Assembly: GCA_023653785.1 (NCBI GenBank) | Contig: JAMKCH010005433.1 | Location: 1 to 64,000 of the forward strand | Reading direction: 5' to 3' | Source: Ophioderma brevispina | Lineage: Eukaryota; Echinodermata; Ophiuroidea; Amphilepidida; Ophiodermatidae | Length of the DNA stretch: 64,000 nt | Made by a program: the position numbers and the translations under genes | The notes under the pieces: model-generated | The model's input: the letters and a program-made list of their open reading frames with translations, nothing else | What the model was told of the DNA's origin: nothing | Database searches by the model: none | In this document: piece by piece, positions 12,301 through 22,110 of the stretch | How the letters are laid out: the number at the start of each line of letters is the position of its first letter | Position numbering within the stretch: position 1 is the stretch's first letter

Positions 12301-12800
12301 AGGTATTAGAGGTTTGGTATGTCAATGAAAGAGTTCCCGTATGGTTTTTGCTGCCCCCTTCTTCAAGGGGTGGGGCCGTTACTATTATGGCCTATATCGC
12401 TTTAACTAAAGGTTGGAACCTAGGCAAGTATATACTTTTTCTAATCCTTATGAGGAGATGAACGCGTTAGTGTACATTAAAACACAAGTTGACTGGATTT
12501 TAAGTTTTTCCTGTACTAACATTTCCCCCTTGAAGAAGGGCGCAGCGGTCCGAAAATTTGAATCCCATCATTTTCTGGCAGTTTAGGTCCTATTGAAACC
12601 CAAACAGGAAAAAAAATCAATTTTAGCATGGAAATCCTAAGGGAAAACACACCAAACCAAACTCTATTGTTTTCACTTGTAACTTCATACGATATGATTT
12701 TAAAAAGAATTTTAATTTTTATATATCTAATGTAGTTTATACAGCGTGTCCAAAAGAATTCCTCTGATTGGTCGGTTAATAATTAACAAAATCAGGTATT
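12205..12800. repeat. About 100-bp direct repeats flanking 390 bp that contains two hairpins
   Basis: AAGAATTTTAATTTTTAT through GTGTCCAAAAG and AATTAACAAAATCAGGTATT occurs at 12215-12307 and again at 12707-12800. The DNA between has CCCCTTCTTCAAGGGG (12356 on) and CCCTTGAAGAAGGG (12528 on), each a hairpin, the two being reverse complements of one another. In the second duplicate (15241-15300) only one copy of this repeat is present and the middle is absent, so the middle was gained in copy 1 or lost in copy 2. Confidence 0.65.
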
Positions 12801-12805
12801 GTTTT

Positions 12806-13145
12806 CACTTTGGAAAGCACTTAATTTGGTAAATCCTAAGAAATTCCACCGGTTTCGTTTCATTGGGTTGGAATACGCGAGCTATTACAATCAGCAATGC
12901 TTTTCGGGTTCTAAGTTCAATGATAAGGAACACACATTGCACAAAATTACTTCCCTTTATTAATTTCAATTGCGTTCTCGAAATGGACTTAAAGTAAAGT
13001 CACTGGTTTTGTTTGATTCCAGGGTGTGTAAGTTCTAGTTGTACAATTCAATTTGAATATACATGTATAATGTCCTGTACGTTATTCCACTTGATTTCCA
13101 TTAAAATAATGCAACATTGTGCCTTATCAATTATCGAATGGACGC
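12806..13145. repeat. Tandem segmental duplication, unit B copy 1
   Basis: Starts with TTTTCACTTTGGAAAGCACT and matches 15303-15648. Several small indels separate the copies. An open frame in the second copy is not conserved here, which argues against coding. Confidence 0.8.
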
Positions 13146-13179
13146 TAGGCGTTACTCTTGTCCTTTTCCGAGTGACGAT

Positions 13180-15240
13180 TTCATATTGCTAATTCGTATA
13201 CCATTGATTCATTCAGAAACCTCTTTGTTTAAAATCAATACACACGGATTCTTGCGTTGTAGCACACAGTGACCATTGGAAGCTAAAGTGCAACTTCTGG
13301 TGAAGGAGGTTTGCGTCTTTCGGGCGTTCTATCTCAGCTTGTTTACAAACCAGCTGTTACATGAAAAGAGCAAGACCTACATAACAAAAAATGTGGTATT
13401 CGGAAATTTCAAAAAAGTATCTGAGTTTTGGCACAATACTGTTGTAGACAAAACATTACCGAGATGACTTTTTTGTGGCAACTATTATGTGACTAAATAA
13501 GGACCAGACAGGCGGTCATAAAAGGGCGTGTACATCACAAGGCAGTATACTAATGAGAAACATCGTAGTTATCTCACGTGTCCATAGTTCGCTAAAATAG
13601 TAGACCATCTCTTGGCGCAGGATGGAGGAACCAAGCAGTTGCAGTCACAGCAGTCAACGTGTTTGCCATGCCGTTTCAAAGTCAACTAATTGATAGTCCA
13701 ATCCATCAATACAAGCCTAGTTTGGTCTATCAGAGTTTCCAGTTGGTTATCTAGCCTTACATCAACTGATACTGACATTTGAACAAGACATGTACACTCC
13801 ACAATTTGTCGCGGTATGCATTAACGTAATGAACTGTTGCGTTGAATCCACGTGCGTTGAAGCGCAAAATCTCGAGTTTCGATACATGGGCCAAAAATTC
13901 AATTCGGCCAAAATACAAGCCTATTAACTCTAGTCTGTGAAACAGAAGCTAATAATAGACCCGATGGACAGTTCTGGTTGTGATCAGCCACTTATTATGC
14001 ATGTGTAAAACGTGTCATTAAAATTAAGCATGATTTGAGGGACATTTGTCGCCCACGTGCACATTTCGTCTGATACGTCTAATATTTTCCTAGTGTTAGA
14101 ATAAACGGTAACATTATCTATAATCCATATCTCTGACCCTAACTCTTGCCTAACGCTACCTTGTATTTACCCCTAACCCTAAGCACAAAACAGATCCATA
14201 TATCCCTTACGTCCCTAGAGGGAAAATGACTACCAACCTGACGATCACCGCAAAAAAAGGGAGGTGGAGTAATTTGTCTTGTTAGATCTAGGAGCAATTT
14301 CACCCTAAACACAAAGGGTCCGCTCCGTGATTTTTGAAAAGTGGGAAAATGGCTTTTAGGGATTTAAAAGATACATTTTATCTTAACCCTGACTTGATAC
14401 TTAACCTAAACTGTATTTCTATCCCTAACTCCGGCGTACAGAGAGATGTGTAATAAACCCCGGGCAAGTGGTGTTGCGAACATGGATTTTTGATCACTAA
14501 GCCATTATAGCTGCAAGCCAGAAGAATGTTAACGTGATAACGATTGACCACGTAATTTCTTCCTTCAGATATCTTAGGTAGCCATTAGCAATTTTATGAC
14601 TGTAGAATGTTCCTGTAAAGTGTTGTTTTGATAACGCAACTCACGATTTGAGGCGGAAATTGCGCGTTGAGGGCGGTGTTCAAGGAAATACTATTCAGGT
14701 TTTAATCTGCTTCACGAACACCCTTAAAGAAATACTTTAAACCTTTTAATTGTACAAAATGTTGAAATGTTAGTCGTTTATCCGCACATTAAAGACTCGC
14801 TTCCCCAAACTTTCGAACGCTAGCTGAAAATTGAAACGGCTCTGGTCCACATGCAGTAAAATTAAATGGTGTTTGAACGTGCAACTCTATGTAATGTAGC
14901 GTGATGTTTTACATTCATGCCTAGAATACACAAGGAAAAACAGGCATGCATGTTTGCTAAAGCAAACAATTACCTGCCCCCTGATCACACCAACCAATAC
15001 ATTTGAGTTATATTGAATATCGTGCTTGGGGAATCAAGTTAAACATTTTTAAAAGCATTGGGATGAGACGAAGCTAATGGATGTACATTACACTCGGGAT
15101 AGACCTGTATCCCAGGAAATAAAGCAATGAAGTAACAATGGACAGGCACAAAATGGTTTCAATATTCACGGTTACTAGCGACAGACAAATTGAAATTGGT
15201 CACTTTTTGGCGTAATTATTCAGCCGTTTCGAGTAACTGT
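13180..15240. repeat. Tandem segmental duplication, unit A copy 2
   Basis: Second copy of 10300-12200. It carries extra DNA at about 14200-14380 and lacks the left fold-back arm. The reading frame at 13276-13467 is not preserved in copy 1. Confidence 0.85.
14200..14380. other. About 170-bp insertion private to copy 2 of the duplication
   Basis: Copy 1 runs directly from ACCCATATAT into ATTTTATCTTAACCC (11289-11310). In copy 2 these are separated by about 170 bp of unrelated sequence starting CCCTTACGTCCCTAGAGGGA. Near its other end are AAAGGGTCCG and TTTTAGGGATTTAAAAG. No clear TIR. It may be a small element or unrelated DNA lost from copy 1. Confidence 0.5.
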
Positions 15241-15650
15241 ACACAGCGTGTCCAAAAGAGTTCCTCTGATTGGTCGGTGAATAATTAACAAAATCAGGTA
15301 TTGTTTTCACTTTGGAAAGCACTTAATTTGGTAAATCCTAAGAAATTTCACCGGTTTCGTTTCATTGGGTTGGAATACACGAGCCATTATAATCAGCATC
15401 GTTTTTCGGGTTCTAAGTTCGATGATAAGGAACGCACAGGGGGCATAAACCTTAACATTTATTACTTCCCTTTTAATTTCAACTGTGTTCTTGAAATGAA
15501 CTTAAACATTGGTGTTTGTTTGCTTCCAGAGTTTGTAAGGTCCTGTTGTACAGTCCAATTTGAATGCACATGTATAATGACCTGTACGACATTCCACTTT
15601 CTTTCCATCAAAATAATGCAACATTCTGCCTTATCAATCATCGAATGACA
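15241..15650. repeat. Unit B copy 2 with terminal motif CAGCGTGTCCAAAAGAGT
   Basis: Second copy of 12745-13145. Its first bases (CAGCGTGTCCAAAAGAG) resemble the GTGTCCCAAAA-type ends of some mariner elements, and a mariner-type transposase remnant follows at 15698-15916 with its C-terminus pointing toward this end. The 115-codon plus-strand frame here is broken in copy 1 and is rejected as a gene. Confidence 0.5.
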
Positions 15651-15697
15651 GGGGGATTGTATCAGGCGAATTCTTGTTATTTATCCGAGGGGACGAT

Positions 15698-15916
15698 TCA
15701 TATTGATAATGCGACCTGCCAGATGTTGAAAGGTGTTGCGTATATCATTGCTTTCAAGTAACCCCAAAGGCAAAAATCATAGGGTAGTAAATCCGGGGAG
15801 CGTAGTGGACAATCAACATCATGTCCCGATGGTATGGCGCTGTTGGGAAACAGTTCTTGAAATAGGTCTCTAACCATGGCAGCATGTGGTGTAGTATTGT
15901 TCCATTCTGACACCAC
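15698..15916 (-). pseudogene. Remnant of a mariner/Tc1-type transposase (C-terminal catalytic part)
   Basis: The translation contains WNNTTPHAAMVRDL, then LFPNSAIPSGHD, then RSPDLLPYDFCLWGYLK. This matches the second and third catalytic blocks of mariner/IS630-type transposases (usual form QDNA.PH...V...W, then WPP.SPDL.P.DF.LWG.LK). The third catalytic Asp of the SPDL block is present; the usual second Asp (QD.A.PH) appears replaced in the EWNN sequence. Upstream frames are broken, so only about 70 residues survive and the gene is dead. Confidence 0.7.
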
Positions 15917-15947
15917 TGACGTCTTGGCACAGCATCATTCCGGCCTG

Positions 15948-16500
15948 GCCGGTGTGGCAGGAGATATGGTCCACCGGGCTCACAGTCAGGGAGACCAATG
16001 GTGAACAACAGTGGCGGGAAATTCGTTTTGACATTGGGGGGATGGGGCTGATGAAAATTTGTTAATGATGAAAACAGGGTTGAATGAAAACGATCCATTA
16101 CAACCACATGTTGCGCGCGAAGCGCGCTTAAAAATTTTGTCATTTAGAAGCTACAATCTTAAAGTAATTGTATTATAAAAAATATGCGCGCGAAGCGAGC
16201 GGAAGGAAATTACCATTTTAAAGCTTATGGTAAGAAATATGAGGTTATTTTGGGACAAAAAACACATTGAACGGGCTTTCAAAAATTGGGGGGGGGGGGG
16301 ATGATCGTATGAACCATCCCCCTCATCAAAATATTGGGGGGATGTATCCCCCCCCATCCCCCCGGGATTTACGCCTATGGTGAACAATGGACAATCGATT
16401 CAGTTGACTCTTAAAGCAACATTAGTTTCACGCTTTATTCCGTTGTCGTCTATGTAGCCCGGACAATGATACCTGCCGGACAATGATTACTTTCACACCG
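15948..16500. repeat. Dispersed repeat, second copy at 58577-58770, split by an insertion
   Basis: CCGGTGTGGCAGGAGATAT and ATGGTGAACAA (15958-16015), and then CAATCGATTCAGTTGACTCT through CGTTGTCGTCTATG and TGATTACTTTCACACC (16391-16500), are continuous in the copy at 58577-58750. Here about 370 bp intervene (16012-16378). Confidence 0.75.
16012..16388. mobile_element. G-run element inserted in the 15948-16500 repeat, flanked by ATGGTGAACAA
   Basis: ATGGTGAACAA occurs on both sides (about 15999-16009 and 16378-16388), while the uninterrupted copy at 58628 has it once, so this looks like a target-site duplication of about 11 bp. The insert starts CAGTGGCGGG, contains hairpin GCGCGCGAAGCGCGC (16112 on) and a second GCGCGCGAAGCG, and ends with G and C runs and GGGATTTACGCC. 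A related fragment lies at 8698-8835. No TIR is obvious, so SINE-like or unclassified. Confidence 0.65.
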
Positions 16501-17764
16501 GCTCTCCAACAACAGGAAAAACAATTTGGTGATGTGCGAATTTCCTTATTATCAAACTTAGAATGGTCCTAAATAATAGCCTATGTATTACAAAAATAAA
16601 GCGAAACCAATGGAAATTTCACAGGAGTTATAAAGTTAAGCGAGCGTTCCATAATGTATTGGACACCAATTTGACACTTTATATATTATTCAGTCCATTG
16701 GTTGACTTTTTTAGGGGACCACGCTATATATTAGGCAGCTATGGGTACAGGCAAACATAAGTTTCGACCGGACCTTAAGTAGAAAGTAAAGATTATTACG
16801 AAAATTACTACATTTTCAATTATTTTGGTACCGTATACAATTGTCGAACAAAACAAAAATCACCATATTTTATTGAAAAATATGATCAAAGTAGGTACAT
16901 ATATCGCTCACTGCATTCCTGATTAATTTTATGCAAAATGGAATGGAAGTATTTTAACATTGGCATTGCTCGCTCTTTTTATTGTTTATTGACAAATGCG
17001 AGAAAGCCACAGCGCTCAACTCTACTCTATAATCCTACAATAAAGCCAAATAGAAATACAGAGTACGCAAAAGTACAAAACAATACCTTCATGATGCTAA
17101 CGTAGTTGCCAATATCTTATCCACAAATCAACACCAAAGGATCATCTTATTCTATTGAGTCGTCCATCAGCAAATCCCAGAAAATCCATATTAGATATTC
17201 TTGGCGAGAGATTAAAATCCACGTAATACTGCCTGTAGAAAAACCAGATGGATAATGTGACAAGAGGAGTGAGTGAGTGAGTGATGCTTACGCTGTGTAG
17301 AGCAAAGACTGTATACTAAAAGGCGTATCATGTAATCAGTTTGCACGCACCAGCTACAATGCATACTCAGTTTCCTATTGTACACCAGGTCGTGGACAGA
17401 AGACTACTGCATTTCCTACGAAATTACCGTTAAGCTGGTCATAACGTGAGAAAATAGCCTAGCCGTTAAAACGCTATGGTTGTAATTTCATTATCAACTT
17501 GTTAAATATGAGAGAACGTGTGCTTAATCTGACTGGTATACCTGAAGTACGTTATCGAGAAAATATTAACTACTAGTAATATGAGTGCGCAGTGGATATT
17601 TGTGAATCTACATCTCGGTTCTCGCTTAAGTGTACAACCAGCTGAAAGAAAACCCAGTTGAATGAAAAATTAGAGCTACTGCAATGGTATTTTTTTAAGT
17701 TTATGCGCAGAATGGCGCAGAATTTCGCAGTTCAAGGCTTAGGCGATCATACGTGAAACCACTG
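16501..17764. other. No recognisable gene; (GAGT)n tract at 17268-17285
   Basis: AT-rich. The 65-codon frame at 16563-16760 shows no motif. A small GAGTGAGTGAGTGAGTG tract is present. Confidence 0.5.
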
Positions 17765-17937
17765 AACGACCAACTGATAAATGGCCTTTGACCTCAGACG
17801 GTGCTTTCACTTATTATTTGACCTTAGATGACCCTGGTGACCTCAAATGACCTCCGAATATTGACTAAGCCCACAAAGTTTCATGACCATATATACCCAT
17901 TTCTTTAAATTACACCGCCAAATGACCTCACATCCAT
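17765..17937 (+). repeat. GACCTTTGACC-type minisatellite, diverged
   Basis: TGGCCTTTGACCTCAG, TTTGACCTTAGATGACC, GGTGACCTCAAATGACCT and CAAATGACCTC repeat within 170 bp. AAAGTTTCATGACCATATA also occurs. The same vocabulary makes up the tracts at 36690-36955, 37285-37560 and 38539-38665. Confidence 0.6.
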
Positions 17938-18080
17938 GGGTGTTTCCGTAAGGTGACCGATCTGACCCACTTTTTTTTCTGACACACTTGTGAATTCGGA
18001 AACTTAACGGAATAAACATGTGTGGTTTATTCCGTGAAAGGTTTTAAAATTCATAAGTGTGTCAGAAAAAAGTATGTCCA
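17938..18080. mobile_element. Palindromic MITE (GGGTGTTTCC family), copy 1
   Basis: Left half GGGTGTTTCCGTAAGGTGAC, then TTCTGACACACTT, GAATTCGGAAAC and AACGGAATAAAC. The right half is the inverse: GGTTTATTCCGT, GAATT-like and AAGTGTGTCAGAAAAAAG. The whole would fold into one hairpin. The right tip is degraded relative to the copy at 32524-32685. Confidence 0.75.
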
Positions 18081-19117
18081 CAAACAAATTCAAACGTTAT
18101 TTTTTTCTGTTTTCAAGTAGCACCATCTACCAAGTTTGAGATCCGTGCAACAGACTCTCCCAAAAATATACCAATGTTTTTGGGCCAAAACTGGAGTCTT
18201 TTGAGGTGAAATGATTTTTTTCAGGAGAATTACAGCTTCCATTAGATTTTTAGTCGGTGAATTTTGGAGCTTTGGTTCAAGAAGTTTGACCAATTATCTG
18301 AGACACCTAACTTCGTATTGAAAATTAAAATAAGAAATATGTGCAAAGTGTTACTCATTGTCATATAACATAATTTATAAGTTAATGATGTCACAATTGC
18401 CATTAAAATAATGTAGCATTGGGAAATTCAATTTCAAACAGCAAACATTCTTGTTATCCCAGCCTTACTTTAGGACCCAGCATAGGGTAGAACCATAAAA
18501 ACACATTGATCGAAAGTAAACAGTGGCCTTTGAACACCAAACATCCTATCCTTTATTGTGAAATGCTGTTGTCTTCATTATGTTCCTCTCTGGCATCTTG
18601 GAGGCAGTGGGGAATGGGGAGCGGAAAATCGACCCTCCCCGAAACAGAGCGTTGTCCCCACATTTGTCCGCCAACTGAGCCTTGTAGCGTTCCCTTAGCT
18701 TCCCCAGTAAAATCCCCAAAAATAACATGAGTTTTTGGTCACCTAGGAGTGAGTCACTTCATTTCCCCCACAACATAATTTCTGGTGCCTTCACTTTGTG
18801 AAGTAATAATATATTGATTAGTTCAATGCATGATAATACATTCACTCTAGATCTCTACAAGATTCTTTTGTTTAAAAACAGTTTAATCCCACAAGATGCT
18901 ATAGCACAATACCTTTAGTTTCTTTAACCTTCAAGTGAAACGGGCTCAACTGGTATTTTATTCTTTGTGTTCAATTGATAATATCTCCAGTTTGTGTGCA
19001 TCAAATTGGGTGGAATAAAAAACAGGATTTGGTTTTAGAGACTGGTCGAAAAAATAAAGTCTAAATGCACAGTTTATATTTTTTGTTTTATTGTATTTGA
19101 GGGACAGTCTGTATTGC
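18081..19117. other. No recognised gene; an unassigned 60-codon frame at 18546-18728 (-)
   Basis: 18546-18728 is GC-richer than its surroundings and its minus-strand peptide has a charged stretch (GKLRERYKAQLADKCGDN). No ATG context or splice signal makes a strong case, and an opposing plus-strand frame overlaps. Treated as unassigned. The rest is AT-rich. Confidence 0.35.
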
Positions 19118-19412
19118 CTCGTCTATACGGTCACTGTTTATTCCCAATATGTTTAAGTGTAAGCTAGGGCAATACTTTATGGGGGAACTCCCGGATATCT
19201 TACACCGGTGTCATATATTACAGTGTCCGTGTGACTGAGTGTCCTACCAGCCATCTGTCTATTGTGTTCTCCATTGAGTGCTGTACGCATCATTTGTTTC
19301 AGCACTGTACCCAAATGGGCTCGTCTACAATGTCACGGTTTATTCCGTACATGTTGCTATGGTAGCTAGGACACTTTATCATGGGGGACACTCAGTTTCT
19401 TTACACCGGTAA
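19118..19412 (+). repeat. Tandem repeat, about 205-bp unit, 1.5 copies
   Basis: CTCGTCTA.., GTTTATTCC, GTAGCTAGG-like, TATGGGGGA.ACTC and CTTACACCGGT appear in order at 19118-19208 and again at 19320-19412. The unit between starts with GTCATATATTACAGTGTCC. A third copy is dispersed at 60391-60585 (+). Confidence 0.75.
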
Positions 19413-19695
19413 TAATGATGTTGAGATACTAGCACAAAAATCGATAAAAACAATAGAAAACATAAGAAATATACATTTTAGGTAAGCTTGCGAACGACAT
19501 GGGAATTTTCAGCAGTTGAAAGCTTAACTCAGTACAAATTGAGATAGCTAAAATGTTCATTATCTCCGACATTGTTTTCAGTGTCTGTTTAAAAAAAGAA
19601 ACAAGTATTAATAGAGTTAATTTTAACAACAACAACAACAACAAAACCAACCAATATTGTCGGCCTTAACGTGATGAGAATAATTTAAACAGAAC

Positions 19696-20233
19696 TTAAA
19701 GGGACACAATATTTAAAAAAAAATATTCAGGCATAATGAAATGGACCCGTAATGAAATCACTTCCACAAATTTGAAAACAATTTTGATGTTTCGTGAGTT
19801 TGAGTTCGTGGCAGTGCGTTGCAATTCATGCCACGGAAAATCAAGATGTTTACATCACTGCCAGAATTTACAGTGTATCTAGCATATTTTGTCACACAAT
19901 TCAAAAAAAATTCAGACCGAGATTAAGACATTGTACTTCAAGCTTGTAGTAAGATATTGGTCTGACAAGTGAAAGGTGGATTAGCCGGGATTAGCACATA
20001 TACAATAGCAATGGTCTGTGAGCTGATGACTGCAAGCTTTTCAGGTTTGATAAAATGCTAGCAGTAATGTCAGCATCTTTGGCTGAGAAGTGAAGCTTAG
20101 AAGAAAATAATATTAGTTACTTTTCCCTTTTTCTTCAAAATGTAAACAAAAAATTCAAATTTGTGGAAGTGATTTCAGTAAGGGTCCATTTCATTATGTC
20201 TGAATATTTGTTCATGCCATTGTGTCCCTTTAA
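19696..20233. mobile_element. MITE with long TIRs and TTAA target-site duplication
   Basis: TTAA (19696-19699) is followed by AGGGACACAAT. At the other end ATTGTGTCCCT is followed by TTAA (20230-20233). The inverted match extends inward about 100 bp (ATAATGAAATGGACCC / GGGTCCATTTCATTATG; GAAATCACTTCCACAAATTT / AAATTTGTGGAAGTGATTTC). TTAA is the target of piggyBac and Kolobok elements. No coding capacity, so non-autonomous. Confidence 0.85.
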
Positions 20234-21908
20234 ACATCTTCGTAGTTTCCCTTCTGTAGAAATATGCAAAGACACTCTTGCGATGTCAGAACGAGTTTTG
20301 CGAGGTTTTTCCCCTTTTTCTTTGTCGAGAAATTAAAAGGTAAAATGGAAAAAAGGTTTATTGGGTGGATGTATTATCTCGTGTATGTTTCAACGGATCA
20401 TGTAAACCCACGAATTCTCCAGGGGAACAAGGCAGCGACCTGCATAATTATTTAGCGGCTTCAATAATAAATTCACTTGAATGCGCTGTAAGCGGTACAA
20501 GAAGCTATTAAAGAGTTATATATCGCCTACTGGAATTTGAATTTCAAATTGAAATAGATATTATATTTATAACACAGCGTAATATAGTCCCAATATATAA
20601 GTCCCCTATTTTAAACCTATGATGTGAAATTAGGCACACCATGCATTTCATTTTCTTCAGTTTGGAATAGACTAAGAAAGGAAGAAAGGTTTTTATTGTG
20701 GACATTAACTTCTGACATTTTACATACTATTAAAAACAAATTAAATTAATAGTTGCTGTTTACCTTAAAGACCAAATTACTAAAAAGGCAATTACTGGAT
20801 CAATTGAGACAAATAAGGTTGTGGTTTTAATTGACGATCAGTTAATAACGGGATTTAGAGCAATAGGCACTTGTGAAAAGGTACAGGTGTTTCTAAATCA
20901 TCTTATTTACATCTCAAAATTGCTTTGATAACCCTTTAATATTTAATATTTTTGCTTCCAGCACAAATTAAGGAAACTTACAAAACTCAAAGAAAAAGGA
21001 AGAAATTCTTCATCATACAGAAACTCTTCCAAATTCCAAATTGTGCGAAATTGATCTAAATCAATTATTGGCTAAATCTCGCTACACTCGCACTCCCATG
21101 TGTAAAGGGATAAAGTAATTATTTTCAGTTAAGTAACTTCCGACCAAGATTGTTAACCCAAATCGGTCTTTCTGTAAGTAGTAAGTACCAAACATAAAGA
21201 TTACACAGCCATTACAATTGTGCATGTCCTTGTTTTGAAGAATAAGGAATAAGAATTATTAAAAATTATTAGCTACATCATTTGTGTCATTTTGTACTTC
21301 ACACTTGTTTTCAATGCATATTTGTCGTGTATTTCAAGGGTTATACAAGCAAACCTTACACTTCAATATGAGAAAGGTGTTCTATATTGACGAAGTGCTT
21401 GACTTGATTTTCAGGAACACAATTGGTTGTTGGAAAATGCATCCCGGCAGCAACTGGATTAAAACAAAACACTCGACCGTACATAGAGTGTCATTTCATG
21501 TGAATTAAATGTACTTATAAAATTAACGCCAACAATATAAGTCTATGAAAAAAATATGAGGTATTCCACTCACTATAAAATCTAACATTTAGGAAACATT
21601 GAATTTGTTCTTAGGCGGATACAAAACCCCATGATTACTGCCTTCCGATTGGTCAAAATAGAACTTATATGATTATAAGCTCTTATATGGTTAGAGCTTA
21701 AATATATTTAATTTGGAAGCTGCATTTCAACGGGGTATTGAATTGAATAATTGATGTAATTATAGCAATTAGAAATTCTGTATGAAAAGCATGTGGTTTT
21801 TCAGGGAGCTTAGGGCTTAGTGTGATATTGTATGGAATTACGAACATCTCCAAATGATACCGTGTATAGGATAAATGGGAAGTGATGTTGATAATCACTT
21901 TTTAAAAA
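20234..21908. other. No recognisable gene
   Basis: AT-rich. Frames at 20264-20455, 21284-21508 and 21698-21898 show no motif. No repeat pair seen. Confidence 0.5.
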
Positions 21909-21972
21909 GAACACATTCTTTAAAGGACCACTATGAGCTGCGGCGGTCCTTTAAAGAACACATTCTTTAGTC
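21909..21972. repeat. Perfect 14-bp stem hairpin flanked by a duplicated 14-mer
   Basis: TTCTTTAAAGGACC (21916-21929) and its exact reverse complement (21945-21958) flank a 15-nt loop. GAACACATTCTTTA begins at 21909 and again at 21956, so the hairpin sits between short direct repeats that overlap its stem. This could be a minimal transposon remnant or a template-switch product. Confidence 0.75.
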
Positions 21973-22110
21973 AGTGATTAGTCGTTTTAACTTTTGTGGG
22001 TCCCAGCTGCCAGTTAATACGACGTTTTTTATGAACATTTTAACAGTGCAGCAAATAGACTTCAAGAATCAAGATCAAGGTTCATCTTTTCTGATTAAAT
22101 TAAAACACAA

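Noticed and set aside
15301..15648. 115-codon plus-strand frame
   Set aside because: The duplicate at 12806-13145 breaks this frame by indels, and no motif is present.
15754..16143. 129-codon minus-strand frame
   Set aside because: Out of frame with the mariner remnant it overlaps and runs into the G-run insertion; no motif in this phase.
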